NCBI GenBank assembly: GCA_032164245.1
Contig: JAVMKO010000009.1
Location: forward strand, 84,486,712-84,550,711
Reading direction: 5' to 3'
DNA: 64,000 bases
DNA from: Sternotherus odoratus
Lineage: Eukaryota > Chordata > Testudines > Kinosternidae
Shown here: in pieces, positions 25,233 through 37,900 of the stretch
Layout of the letters: every line of letters begins with the position of its first letter
How positions within the stretch are numbered: position 1 is the stretch's first letter
The notes under the pieces: model-generated
What the model was told of the DNA's origin: nothing
Database searches by the model: none
Seen by the model: the letters and a program-made list of their open reading frames with translations, nothing else
Position numbers and translations under genes: made by a program

Positions 25233-25514
25233 CTATCTGAAGGAGTGAACTGAAGAGACCCGGAGAACGCGGCCCTGGTACTGAAAATAAAACCAGTCGT
25301 TGTCAAGCTCTGCCACCATGAAGCCATTTGCCAGCCACAAATTGTCAGGACCAACTTTGAACCTGCTGAAGTTAAGCTGAAGCCTTGACCGCAGGCCAGA
25401 ATACTGCTGATGAAATTTCACTGGGGGGAAGTTGAAACATTTCGCAGACTCTCCCCCATCCTTACCCAGAGACAGCAAACAGCTGCCAAGGAGCATCAGC
25501 AGCCACTTTCCCAT
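25233..25514 (-). CDS. candidate 93-aa secreted-type ORF (unrecognised)
   Basis: The frame starts at an ATG (25,514-25,512) with purine at -3 and G at +4, and runs 93 codons to a stop. The N-terminus has a classical signal-peptide shape: GKW, then the hydrophobic run LLMLLGSCLLSL. The rest has ordinary globular composition with aromatic residues (NDWFYFQYQ) and one NFS glycosylation sequon, and does not look like low-complexity chance sequence. I do not recognise a family. An alternative reading is that only the leader is coding: codon 17 holds a good donor (G|GTAAGG at 25,466/25,465) giving the phase-1 intron typical after signal peptides, but I found no matching downstream exon. No polyadenylation signal was found close by. 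Confidence 0.3.
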   Translation of the reverse strand: MGKWLLMLLGSCLLSLGKDGGESAKCFNFPPVKFHQQYSGLRSRLQLNFSRFKVGPDNLWLANGFMVAELDNDWFYFQYQGRVLRVSSVHSFR

Positions 25515-25584
25515 GTCTGAACCCAATCAGACACTTGTCCCACTCCCCTGAAAGCCGCCCGAATTCAGTTCCAACCAGCCCTTG

Positions 25585-25690
25585 CTGGCCAAAATGAAGG
25601 AGAGCCGGTGGGGGAGGGAATATCTGTTACTGGACCAACCTCTGGCAATGATAGAGACAAGCTTTCGATCTTACAACACTGCACAAACGG
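25585..25690 (+). repeat. reptile interspersed repeat (ctggaccaacctctggcaat family)
   Basis: The text gggagggaatatctgttact, ggaccaacctctggcaatga and gagacaagctttcgatctta matches a dispersed repeat also seen at 51.5 kb (+) and, inverted, at 48.4-48.6 kb. Confidence 0.65.
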
Positions 25691-26837
25691 AACTAAGGCA
25701 TCCATAATCATACCGCACAAATGGCCACAATCCAACAGAGCCACCAGCCACACCAAGCTAAACAGACAACCAGCCAGCCAGGAAAACTAACGCACGCAGC
25801 CTGCACTACCTTTCACCCAGCCAGGAACAACCCACCAGCAGGGACTGCTTTCCATCTACAAACCAAGCCCCAAGCGGCCCCGCCCTTCCAAAAGCCACAG
25901 TCGTTAAGCCACCAGCACCCTGTCAAGAACGTCAACGAAGGTCAAGCTACAATCTAATTCTAACAAGATCCAAGCCAAACTAACCCACAGGCAGCGGCAT
26001 CCATCCAAAATCACCCCACCCATTACAACAGTCTCTCCACGCTGGCCTGGACGCAGCACTCCTCTGACTGGCCCGTCCATTAATTTCAGCATATTCGCCC
26101 CCGAATTCATGGAATTTTAGCTTTTGTTGTTGCCCTTTGACCGGAGGTGGGATTTTGCTCTCTGAAGAGGAACTTCCAAAGCACAGGTTAATGTGATGGG
26201 GCAGAGCTAGCACATCCCTCTGGAGTACCTGGATTATACTCCCTGTCTCAGGTGTGCGTTATGAGAACAGCAGGTCAATGTTTTATCATCAATATTATTT
26301 TTGGGGGTCAAAATATGGTGGTTAGACTAACTGGGCATTTTCTTGTGAAAATATTCCCGTTTGTCATGGTTTTTCCAGTTTTTATCGAAAATCTGACCAT
26401 TCTCTGGTTCTCAGTGACACAAAGAGGGCCCTTGGTTTCAATCTGAGAAGTGCCTGGTGTCCAGGAGTGGAGGGTAGCTCTGTTGGGGAACTGAGCAGGA
26501 GTTGGCCCTGACCGTTGAGTGGGGGAGGTCAAAACCAACTTCCTCCTTTTGCTCAGGAATCTACAATTATATAGATAGCGGGTTTCATAAACATTATGGG
26601 CCAAATCCTCAAGTGGTGTAAGCTGGAGTCACTCCAGTGACCTCAGAGGCCAATCAGCATGAGTTGAGAGGGGCTGAAATTCCCAATGAATGAGGCCCAG
26701 AATGCAGATGATATTGGCCGTCGTCTTCTTTGTAAGGCTGATGTTAATGTCGACCAACAACGATAATCTTACACTCCGGTGGCTAAACTAGATCACTGCG
26801 TCTGGAGTGCAGAGCCTACTGCTGTGATGCCTCCTTC
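25691..26837. other. gene-free stretch
   Basis: C/A-rich DNA at 25.7-26.1 kb, then ordinary DNA. The string ccaaatcctcaagtggtgta near 26,600 is probably an old repeat. There is no supported gene. Confidence 0.4.
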
Positions 26838-27182
26838 CTATTCTTGAATCAGGCACTGAGTTGCTATATGGCCCATAGTCTGCTTGGGGTGACCACATTC
26901 ACAAACGGGAAAGTCTTTAATTTTCCGTCTGTGCAGCAAGTATCCACCTTGGCCATGGCTTGTACGGATATAGGTTAGGGTTGCCCGTGTGCTTTGTGTC
27001 GGATCGAAGCCAGGGATCTTTGGCGTCTGGTGTTTGTTTGTGACTTCTTGTGATCTCCACTCGGCTTTCCAAGATTCATCAGGGTCACTTTTACTCTGAT
27101 GAAATTGGCAATATCCAGACTGCAGTGACTGGTGGTTCCCGTGCATGCCTATTGGAATGCACTGGGATTTCCATGAAGTCAC
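26838..27182 (-). pseudogene. LINE reverse-transcriptase C-terminal relic
   Basis: The minus-strand frame carries RTSHGQGGYLLHRRKIKDF followed by VCECGHPKQTMGHIATQCL. A GH-R-C/G-x-LLH string followed by C-x-CG-x-x-QT-x-x-HI-x-x-C is the cysteine/histidine-bearing end seen in several animal non-LTR retrotransposon polymerases, from memory. The upstream polymerase core is missing and the frame has no proper start, so it is a decayed fragment. I cannot assign the clade (RTE-like or other). Confidence 0.6.
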
Positions 27183-30100
27183 TGGGAGTAGGTTGCTTAC
27201 CCACCTTATTGATTTCAGAGCAAAACCATGTTTGGTTTGATCTCACCTTCCTACAGCCCTGGGTTACCTTCCTATCCTGCTTCTATGTCTCACACAATGA
27301 CTTGCATTGACATCACCTGATCTGAATGTAGCCATCCAGGCGACGGACAAGAGCACAGTCTAACAACCGTTCTCCGTGGGCAGGCGCCTTGTGTAATCAT
27401 TCACACCTCTGCAATGGCGCCACTTTGCGGTGGTGCCCATGACCATGCAAGGCAGTGGAAAGTCAGGCCCTGGAAAGCTGCATAAGCAGAGCCATGAGAT
27501 CTTTGCTGATCCCAAGTGGTCAGACTCTCATCCAAAAGACACCAGCCCCAGCAGCTCAGCACCTTCCAATACCATGGGACACTGATTCAGGCTGGCTCAT
27601 ATGGACACCACTTCCTGCGGCACACCGGGGTTCCATCCAAGCATGTACCTCTGGGAGCGAACGGGCAGAGCAGTAATGTGCTATGGCTACAGTAGGATCC
27701 AAGCCAGTCTCCTTTTAGAAGCCAAGAACTTCTGGTTGTAGGTTGTTAAAGATTTTTGTTTGTTAAAATCCTGGTATAAAATTCCCCCTTCCTGGGTTAA
27801 TTACCTCACCCTGCGGTAATTCTGCTGTAGCTTCAAACCTCGGAATTGATTTCTTGTTGTGGTGCGATATGGGAAACCTATCAAAAGAGAGAGCGAAGAT
27901 GTCTCTGAAATTTGGCTGTGTAGCTGTATCGGTGTTTCCTGAAAAATAATGCTGAATTTCTGGGCAAATGTCACTGACTTGATACTTGTGATGAACTTTG
28001 CTGTTCTATAAGTAAAGTTTGCTGAGCCTCTGTTGCAGTCTTCCATGATTTCACTGCTTTGCAATTTAGGCCCTATGATAACACACACATTTGTTAAATC
28101 ACTTGGTAGAGAGGAGCTGTATAAGATATAGTAAAGGGTAACTCTATGCATATCCTGCCTCCCAGCTGTCTCTTGCTAAGCACAACATGTACAAAAATGT
28201 GGCCAACTGCTGTAAAAAGCTTATCTTGCAATTTTCAGGGGTAGGGAGTGGCTATTTATCGATTTATAGAACTAAAATAAATTAGCAAATTAAGCAATGA
28301 CATCTACATAGATAACTGCCTTTTAGTTCTTTTGCAATGTTCTAGGTGTAAAGATTCCTTGGTCAATTGTTGCAAAATGCAACCAGCGGTTTCTGGGAGG
28401 GCTATGTAGAAATACGTATCAAGCATTTCCATGGTTTTGTAAACCTTGCACCCTCAAGTCAGCCCATCGGAATCAGAGATTTCACAGGGACAGATTGATA
28501 TGCAGGAACATGTTTGTTTAAATATAGTTTTACAAAACCACAAAAACGGGACCAGTCCTTGAAGTCCTTAAACAGACAACACTCCCAGATTGGGCCTACC
28601 ATCAGGTTTTAAAATGTATTCAAAAGTGCAAGTGCCAGTGGAAAAAACACCATCTGTCAGGGTTTTTACATGACTCAGAAGGTATGCAGACCAGTGACTA
28701 GTTAAAAACATGCTTAGGCTGTTCTTTAAGTTTTCTTTGCATATCTCTGTGCTCATGTATCTGATGAGCACTGGATCTGATGTATCCAGTTCCTGGAACT
28801 GCTGCTAAAAGAATATAAAGCCATGGTGCCCCTATACTTGCTCCTACCATAGTTTTGCAGTAGGGCCTATCGCTTATTACTAATAAAATAGTTGTGTCTC
28901 GATGCTGTATAATTCGGGTGGAGTGGAGACACCGTGCCAGAATGTGGTATAAATAAAATCAAAGATATGATCTTGCTTTTGCAGGTACTTTTTAACTTAC
29001 TGTGAACTGTGATAGGTGGACTGGGGATGTGGGCATGGCATGATGTCAGCCAATCGCAACACAGCTCAGGGCTTGCACCCTATTGCGGCAGCCTGCACTG
29101 GTCCATCTTCTGAAAGCATGAATGGTGACTTTAACAGTTCCATCTTCTTATGGTGCCCCACACACCTGGTGAGGGATTTGTCTTCTAGCCATTTAATAGC
29201 TGTCTCATACATTTGACAAAGTATGGAGCAGACAGCAAGCAGCTGAGATAATAAGGAATTCCAGCCCCATGCCCCAAGATATCTGAAGTCCTCAGCAGTC
29301 CATAGGAACAGGAAATCATTCACTCTACATTAGGTAAGTAGCAAGTTACACTAAAGGCTTCTGGTATGTTGGAATGAATTGTGAGCTCTTGGGATCCTGC
29401 TGAGCAATTCTACACCTGGGTCTAGAGTCCCAAAGAGGAAGCAGGAGGTCATGTCCTAAGAGAATGGATGAGTCTCTCGCCTGGAGGCCATCACCTACAT
29501 CTGTTCACATTTTGTGAGGCTGTCAGCACAGGATTCCAGGGCAGAGCGTGAGTGCGGCAGCCCGGGCAGGAGCCATGCAAACCAGCCAAACATCGGAACA
29601 TTTATCTTACCAAAGGCTCTTGGGTTTACAAATGTCCGGCATGTTGCAGTCATTGACAGTGGCTCTTCACTTCAAAGAGTCGTCTCTTCAGCCTCCGGGA
29701 GACTCAGCAAATCCTCCAAGTCCTAAATAAAAACCACCTGCTGGTGGACTGCTTGGAACCTGGGAGCGGGCTCTGCATTTGATTTGTGCCCGGTCTCTTA
29801 TCTCATTTCTGCAGCTGACTTTTAAAGATAAGGGAGGAAAGCCACACTGCTTGGAACTCAACCTTTGCCTCACCCCACAGCTTCCCTCTGCAGGGGCAGC
29901 CACAAAGCCCTCCCCGCACCGGGTGTTAGCAAGTGGAAGTTGTTCTCCTTTGGGACTTATTTGCCTTTGTTCCAAAGCACCGCACCGCACCAGGGCAGGA
30001 AGTGGGGTTTAGACAGCACCAAAGGGCTGCTGTGATGAGGGAACGGAGCGTTTTGTATTGGAATAAGGAAAAAGAAGTCAAGTGACACAAAATAGAAACA

Positions 30101-30649
30101 TGGCTAAAGGGTGGAAGGAAGAGCTGACGATGAGCCAACTGATACTTAGGATCCATCCCCTTCTCCTGAGGGCTGGGGAGAGAAATGACAGCGGTAGCCA
30201 GGTCCCAGAGAAGAGCAGTGCAGGCCTGAATGCTTTGTACAGCTCATCTGGCCACTGGGTGTGGAGTGGGGTGGGGTTGGTTTCCTGTCCTGTGGGGATC
30301 AGTCTTTCAAAAGCTGGTGCTGCCACTTTGCTGGGTGACACACCGTGAAACAGGAAGCTAGTTACGGGTGGTTGGAATGGATTTCTTCCGCACAGCTGAG
30401 GATAGGGACTGGGTCATGGCTTCTGTTGTGTTCCTGTTTGGTCTAAAACTTTTCAGGTGGGAAAAAAAGAATGTGACGCATGGCCAGGAAGGGTTAAATG
30501 TCCTGTGGAATAAATGATGCATATTCAATCCTTAACGACGTGGGGAGATAATGTTTGTGTTGTTGTGTATTTACATGGATAATGGTCAACAGTGTAATCA
30601 ACAGTCCCCGTCTATTCTGATCAATGTGAGTGAGAGCAGCAGAACCAGG
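27183..30649. other. gene-free stretch
   Basis: Open frames are short and unconvincing. The segment 27,440-27,690 has the look of a dispersed repeat but is not identified. There is no supported gene. Confidence 0.4.
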
Positions 30650-31221
30650 ACAATGGACTTAAAAAACCAACCCACCAGATGTTACCAAACTAAGCGGACT
30701 GGCAGGCAAAGTCCCCTGGGAAGAACCTCTAAGGGAAAAGGGGTTCAGGAGAGCTGACAGCTTCTCAGAGACAACAGCAAACTATCCGAATGCAAAGGAA
30801 AGAACTGAGGAGGAGGAGTAAGAGGCCAATATGGTGGCATGAGGAGCTCCCTGAAGTCAAAAGGGAATCTTACAAGAATTGGAAACGTGGATGAATTGCT
30901 AAGGAGGAGTACAGAAGAACAGCACAAGCTTGTAGGGACAAAACTAGAAAGGCTAAAGCACAAAATGAGTTACAACCAGAGAGGGATGTAAAAGGCAATA
31001 AGAAGAGGTTCTTTAAATACAATAGGAGCAAGAGAAAGATGAAGGAAAGTACAGATCCTCTATATAGCAAGGAAGAAGAGTTAATAACAGAGGGCTGAGG
31101 TATTTATTGCTTATTTGCCTTCAGCCTTCACTAAAAAGGTTAAAGGTGACCAGATACTCCGTGCAATTAATATAAATAACAAGGGAGAAGGAATGCAAGC
31201 CAAAGCAGGGAAAGACCAAGT
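30650..31221 (+). pseudogene. CR1 LINE ORF2 relic (between endonuclease and RT)
   Basis: DNA phrases such as gacaaaactagaaaggctaa, agcacaaaatgagttacaac, aaaggcaataagaagaggtt and aataggagcaagagaaagat match my memory of turtle CR1 ORF2 between the endonuclease and reverse-transcriptase domains. Stops and frame changes show it is dead. It ends abruptly where an LTR-like sequence starts at 31,222. Confidence 0.8.
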
Positions 31222-32080
31222 GTGACAGGATGGACCAGGGCCTGAGGCCTCCTGCTGGACTCTTCATGACCCTGCCACACCCTGCCCCAGAAAATGGAAG
31301 TGGAGGGAATCCTCCAAGCTGCCTAGAGTGGCTGTGTGGGACACAGCCAATCAGAAAGGGGCTGCAGGGACAAGCCAATCAGGGCCCAGCAGGCTAGTAT
31401 AAAAAGAGCTGCAGGGCCACAGTAAGATCAGCTCCCAGCTAGAGCTGAGTGGAGGGTGTGCCTGGCTGGCTGAGGGAGGTCCAGGAGCCGGGACAGAGCA
31501 GTGCTGGAAGAGGACAAGGGAAACGTGAAGGCGCTCCAGGCTGGCGACAAGACGCTGAGGTAAGGGTGAAAAATGTGCTGGAGCCGTGGGGAAGTGGCTC
31601 AGGGAATTTGAGCAGTGATGCAGGTTATTTAAAGGGACATGGTGGATGGTTATCTGTAGGGTCCCTGGGCTGGGACCTGGAGTAGAGAGTGGGCCTGGTT
31701 CCCTCCGCAAGCCACTGGGAAAGTGGCCTGGGCTTCAATACACCCCAGAAAGGGAACTGAACTCATGTAGTGTCCCAGCAGGGAAGCTGGGGCTAGAAAG
31801 GTCCAGAGAGGCAGAGTCTCCGGGAGCGAGCCCTGGGGGACATGGCCCCACACCAGGGCCGGGACTGCTTGAAGAGCAGGAACAATTTGAAAGAGCCCAG
31901 AAGGGGCTGAGGGACCGTTTGAACCAGGATTCTGTGATAGGCCCTGTTGGACTGACTGAAGCTCCCTCCCCTCCTGTGGGACAAGGCCCCCTGTCAGACT
32001 GGGGAGAGATGCAAACAGGAGCACAGGGCTGCGAGGGGAGGAGAGAACTGGATGGAGCAGGAGCCGGTGGAACAGCCTGA
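31222..32080 (+). mobile_element. LTR-type element fragment with promoter boxes
   Basis: The segment opens with TGTGACAGGATGGACC, an LTR-like TG start. It contains two CCAATCAG boxes (about 31,347 and 31,374) and a TATA-like agtataaaaag (about 31,396), the spacing expected of an LTR promoter. It lies inside CR1-derived DNA. I could not find a CA end with matching target-site duplication, so the 3' limit is approximate and the element may be truncated or include internal sequence. A similar GA-rich tract continues to about 32.3 kb. Confidence 0.55.
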
Positions 32081-32832
32081 AGGGGGGGCAAGTCCTGGCC
32101 AGCGCAGCAGGAGAGGAAGACTATAGCAGCAGCAGTTTGGGTTGGGTGGGGAGATGGGAGGTTAAAGCAAGGGAGGAAAGCAGGAAGCACAGGGCTCCGT
32201 TTCAGACCTGTGCTAGCGAGAGAAACACGGGGGAACTACCTGCGAAAGGGGGAGACTTTTGTGAGTGTCGGGGGTACTTTGGGAGAGGATTATTTCCAGC
32301 ATGTCGCCATTACTTGAATTTCTGCTGTCCAATGCAGCGTTCCCTTTGGATAATGGTGATAATTGCACCAGGGCCGGCTACGCACCAGCCATGGGGTGAC
32401 TTTCATTTACTGCTGACCTAGGCTGACCTCCAGGTGAAAGCCCAGCTAACCCATTACCCTTCCCTTCCAGCATCCCACTCCCCTGCAGGTCAGCGCTTCG
32501 CGCACAACTTCCTCGGCTGGAGAGACAGGCAGGGAGGTGATCTATTCAAAACCTCTCAACAGTCTGTAAATCTCAGAGGGACTCTTGGGAGTGAGTCTGT
32601 GACTGGTTTGCACTGTAACGCCTTCTCAGCTGGTCCTTAATGGGCATCCCCGGGCCAGGTCCAAAGTGAGTAGAAAGGCTCCCACTGAGTCTTACTCTGG
32701 GGTTTGGACCACGCCCTAATGGCGCGTTCTTTCAAATATTCCCCCTGGCTGGAGCTGGCAGCGTCTTCGCCTGAATCAGCTTGTGACTTGAAATGCTCTT
32801 CGTGGACTCCGGATTAACTCTTCCATCTAGTC

Positions 32833-33120
32833 CAGGGGTCGGCACCTTTCAGAAGTGATGTGCTGACTCCTCATTAATTCACTCTAATGCAAGGGTTCAC
32901 GTGCCAGTCATACAGTTTAATGTTTTTAGAAGGTCTCTTTCTATAAGTCTATAATATAGAACTAAACTACCGTTGTATGTAAAGTAAACAAGGGTTTTAA
33001 AAATCTTTAAGAAGGTTCATTTAAAATTAAATTAGAATGCAGAGCCCTCCCAAACCGGGGGCCATGAAAATCCGCTCGTGTGCCACCTTCAGCATGCATG
33101 TCATAGGTTGCATACTACTG
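32833..33120. mobile_element. non-autonomous hAT element with 8-bp duplication
   Basis: The 288-bp element starts CAGGGGTCGGCACC and ends GGTTGCATACTACTG. It is flanked by ATCTAGTC (32,825-32,832) and ACCTAGTC (33,121-33,128), an 8-bp duplication with one difference. The interior is AT-rich with ggtctctttctataagtcta, a string I know from an abundant turtle hAT family. There is no transposase. Confidence 0.9.
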
Positions 33121-33128
33121 ACCTAGTC

Positions 33129-34875
33129 CATTTTTATGCAAAATCAACTATACATAGAAACGTGATCAGAGGCTTTAATTAGACGACAAAACCTTCCATT
33201 AAAGTTAAGTGCCAGGTGGAAATGGCTACATTTTCATGTTCTGTTCAGGGCTGCATTCTGTTATTGCCCTGTGTAAAATGTGCCACCACAATTCCACTCT
33301 ATTTTAACTAATTCTACTGGAGTTTATATAAATACATCCTCGTTGCATCTTCTAGGCAATGCACTGAATTACAGCACATTTTTCCTGAGGAAGTGTTAAG
33401 TGTATTTGCACTCATTCTCACTGATTCACTGTCATAGATTCAACAGTGTGAGTCAAATGGTTTCTAAACCATAATCAATTTGGCTTATCCATTTTATCTC
33501 CTGCTTCCTCGGCAGCCTGGCCTCGCGTACCAGTGTGACTCCAGAGTCACTCCAGAGCCCTCTGTACTCATGCTGTGGTATCCATGGCTTGCTCTTGACA
33601 TGGGCACTCATGGAAAGAAATAATCCAAACACCATTCCAGTCTGCTCCAGAAAAGAGAGTTGTACAATACTCCGCTCTTTGCCCACTTAGCTTGTTGTCC
33701 CTAAATCGACAATCACCCCAGGACCTTACAACCCGCAGCAGTTGTCAGCACCCTGCTGCTAGGCCCGAGAGGTGAAATTCAGCTGTCTGTATCTACCGTG
33801 GCTCTGGATTTCTTCCAAAACTCAGTCCCGGGTTGTTCCCAATGTCCCTTTCCCCAGATCTGTGAGCAGCGGGACCCCCAGAGCTTGACTCTCCCTTCTC
33901 CCGCACCAAAGCTGCCTCTGTGGAAAGATTCTCCTCCCCTGAGGTGCTATGGGTCTGTGCTGGACGATGGTGTGGTCACCACAGTTCACTCACTTGCCCA
34001 TTAGCCATGGAGATGCTAATGCAGCCTGGGGCAGCGTTGTCCTTTCTCCAGAGCCCGTTCTCCTCTATCACCACGCTTTCCTCCACATTGGTTACTGTCT
34101 GGAGAGACAGGCCTCTCCTCACCGCACTGAGACTCTGTCTGTCAGGCCCCCTCTCCCCGTAGCCTTCTGTTTGGCTCAGAGGTTCCAACTCAGCGTGGTC
34201 CTGACTGCGGTGTTTCCCTTTTCAAACCTTAGCAAACACACGCAGCTGTGGGGCTAACGCCCCCTGGTTCACCCTGGAATCTCTTCATGGCCTGTTCTTT
34301 TTCCGGGGGCTGAGATCCCAGAGGAATCCACCTCCCCTGCACTTTATTTTCATGTTGAGGTGAAATTTGTTCCCAGGAGATGTCAGACAGTCTGGGATAG
34401 TTTTCACAGATGACTTTTAACTGCAGTTTCTTAGAATAAAACCAAAGCCCGGATGTTTTATTGGTTTATGCGAAGTAAATCGGTTGACCTCATTTTATTT
34501 CTAGCTCTTTGGAGTATATGCGCCTCTCACTGTGCACATGTGACTTCCATTATTGTGAACAGGAGCCAGTGTGTGCGTTCATGGAGAGGAGAGAGCCCCT
34601 GGGAGTTATTCCTTATTCTTTCTTACAGTAGGGAAATGTGATGGCTGTCCTGGGTGCCTGGCAACAAAAGGTTCCCTGTGAATTGTTACTTTTTCACCCA
34701 TAAACTCTTTTGCTGGAATCTCCTAAATTGCTGCAAGCTACCAGCTGGGTTTTCTTTTGCACAGAACCATCGACCTTAGAGATGGAAAAATCTCTCCCTT
34801 ACTTAGACCCAATCCTGCACTCAGATGAGGTGCTCACAAGTTGTTTTGTATACCACTCTCCTTGTATTATAGCTG
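33129..34875. other. gene-free stretch
   Basis: No supported gene. The moderately GC-rich part at 33.7-34.3 kb carries several short overlapping frames on both strands with no splice support. Confidence 0.4.
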
Positions 34876-34877
34876 CT

Positions 34878-34972
34878 CCAATACATCTGTTAGTCTATAA
34901 GGTGCCACGGGACTCTCTGTCGCTTTTGCAGATCCAGACTAACACGGCTACCCCTCTGATACTGTGTAGCTG
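34878..34972. repeat. reptile interspersed repeat (agactaacacggctacccct family)
   Basis: The string tgttagtctataaggtgcca followed by cagatccagactaacacggc is a common dispersed repeat end in reptiles, from memory. A related copy lies at 52.61-52.69 kb. Confidence 0.65.
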
Positions 34973-37900
34973 CAAAGTGTATTGATGATATAATTGTGCT
35001 TCAGATAAGAACAGTCTGATAGTCACTTGTTAATAGATAGCTAGCCGCTGAGGAATACTCTAAATTTCAGCTCGCTTCCTCCCTTTGGACAGACATTTTT
35101 TGCATACCACAACTAACTGCGGTCAAAAAAGAGACACGAGATTGGCTGATGGTGGAATCCTTTAGCAAAGGCTCAGATGAGTCATTGCACAGGTCAGGAT
35201 TTGGGGCATGAAGTGAAATTTTACCTTGAGGAGACACACGTGTTCTTTGCAGCCTTATAGGAGACAGCCCAAGTAAATCCCCTTGACTTTTCAGATTGGC
35301 TATGTCCAGTGGTCTGATGTGAATATTACCTGTAGCATCAGTATTGCTGAGGTCGGTGCTTGCTGTGATATGGTCGTGCTTCAAGAGAGGTACTCCTGCC
35401 CCCGAAGGGGCCAATCTTTCTGTCCCGGATAATGGAAATACTGCACAAGGTGTTGGCCTGGCAGTCTGAGAATGGGACGAGGTGAGAGCTACTCATAAAC
35501 CCCGACCATTCAGTTCTCAGCCAAAGAGGTAACAAAGCAGGTTCTCCCAAAGGCCCATACAGAGCTGTGAAAACTCCAGTGCCAGGGGCCATTTGTTCAT
35601 GGCAGGCCTCACACATCTCTGTGTCCTGTTGGTAGGAAGAGACCTTACCTAACTGAGGGTGCTGGTTTCACAAGGTGATGTGGTGGCTGGGTACTTTTCC
35701 TTTCTCGGTGCACCTCAAGGAGAGCCTATGTACCTGGTTTGTAGGGCCAGGGTCTGCTAAACCCACTGCCAGGTATGTTGTCCGGTAGGCATAGCACCTG
35801 CAGTGTATAAGGAAAGTGGCTAATTCACCTGCAGAGGTGGACGCTATGTTGCCGGCTCTGCAGTGGGAGGAAGGTCTGTCTGTCAGGTGCCCCAGGGTGG
35901 CTGTAACCCAGGTGCTGAGAGCCTTGGAGAGCAATGGGTCCAATTCTACCTGCTCCTTTTTCTCACAGAAAGGAGAGCGAAGGTTCTCTCTCCTTGCCCA
36001 CGTCTGAGGGCACAAGCAGGGAGGTCTCTGATGTCCTCGCATCAGACATGTTTTATAAACAGATGTTGATCTCCCATCCATTCTCAGGGGACTGTCAGAA
36101 TCTAAGGAGAGTCCGGGGGGCTAAGGGGGGCTAGAGATTCACCTCTTCACTCAAAACTCCTGCCGGGTTCACTGGGGTTTATGGGCATTTCAAGCAAGAA
36201 AAGAGAGAAGCAGCCACTGAGGGGAGAAAATCATCCCTCCCCTTGGAAGTGTGCTAAATATAAATTACGTGGATTACAACATGGACCAGAACCAGGAGTC
36301 AGTCTCTCTCACACTCACACTCACACTCACAGAGGCAGCATCACTTGAGGTTCCTGGCAGCCCTTTCACAGAGTTTTGCTACTCCTGGCATCCAATCTTC
36401 AGCCCATTTTAAATCCTTCCTGACCTGTAAACAGGAGCAGGTTGCTGGAGAATGATGGTGCAGTGATGTAAAATGGCTCTGACCTGAGGGTGCAGAAATT
36501 GTAGAGATGGAGCTTCGACGTGGCTTGTCTTGTTCCTCCCGCACTGCTCAGACCAAGGCTCTGGATAAATAGTTCTGGTCTGGTTAATATGCTTCAGAGT
36601 TGGCCAGAGTCATTCCTCTCCAACTCAGCCTTCTGGCCCGACTTTGGGAAAATGTAGAGTTCATTCTAGCCCAGCTGGATATTTCATGCACTATAGCTGC
36701 AGCTTTTATTGCACTGTGTGCGGTCTGATGCCTAAAGACTGTACCCAGATACTGTAATGGAGAGTGCCCCGGAATGATTGTAAATCTCTGCTAATAGTTA
36801 GAAATGCCCCAGGACTAGTTCTGGCCCATAGATACAGGACGGTTAACTCCCAGGCTCCAGAATCATGGGACTGCCAGAAATCATGACTGGCTGAAAACTC
36901 TTGAGATTTAAAAAGCCAGTAACATTGTAGGGTTGATTTTTTGACGTCTGGTTTCAGAACATTAGGGGGCACTTGAGCATATTTTGAAGCTCTTCTCAAC
37001 AACAGTGAGGGCTAGAGACTGACACTTTTCGTAAGTGGAGGTGGAGATTGTCATGAATTCACTGGATCTGGGGCTTTAATTAAAACATCATCAAATATCA
37101 CAAGATCTGCAATACAACCATGGCAGTTGTCAACACTGCATTTAAAAGGCCTGCTCTGGGAAGTGGCTTAATATTAACGCCCAAGGCCCTGATCCTGAAT
37201 GGACCAGGCCTCAACCATTTTTTGCTGTGTTCTCTTCTCAGTACTGGTGCAGTGTAAGGCAGCTACGTTGCCTATAAAAGCTAGTCAAAGGTCGCCTGAC
37301 TGCAGAGTTAATGTCAGACGTCAGTGGCTGCAGATGCAAATAAAGCTCTGTTGTGCATATGGAAGTTAATTCTCCATTAGGTGAACTCTGAGAGGGACGA
37401 TCTGATTTCAAGAGTACAGAGCAGCTGAACACATTCACAGCGGGCACCTCAGCCCAAGTCTCACCTGCACCTACCATAGGTCACAGCTTATTAACAAAAT
37501 AAATATCCGCTTTGGAATGACCTGGGCTGTGGAAGCCAAATAGGCCACAGACTCTAACTTGTTTATTGGCCTTCATTGAACAGGCTCTGATTTTCAATCC
37601 GTGCCTGGCCAAACCTTTATTATCCCAGGATCTTTGTGGAAAACAATAACTACATCCCATATCTGACATGCTGCTGGATCCAACTCCCTGCTATTCTGTT
37701 CTGGGGATCTTACACTGTTTCCCACAGAAATCTTTCTGGAAGGAGGTTTCCACAAATGTGTTTAATGCATAGCTGTACTTTTATCGTCTACACGGTGAGT
37801 TTGTTTTTAATTTTGCTCTGCTACAAACATAATCTATTAAGGCCGAGTCCCATGCAAGCATCTGACAACTGAGCTATAAAACTGGGGAGTCATCTCTGGA

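Noticed and set aside
36341..36440. Exon-like reading on the minus strand after a TGTTTACAG acceptor
   Set aside because: The short peptide (RKDLKWAEDWMPGVAKL) ends at a stop with no upstream exon, promoter or polyA signal found; insufficient support.
37730..37796. Plus-strand segment between a TTTCCCACAG acceptor and a GTGAGT donor
   Set aside because: Only 67 nt, one of three frames open, no partner exons and no recognisable peptide.
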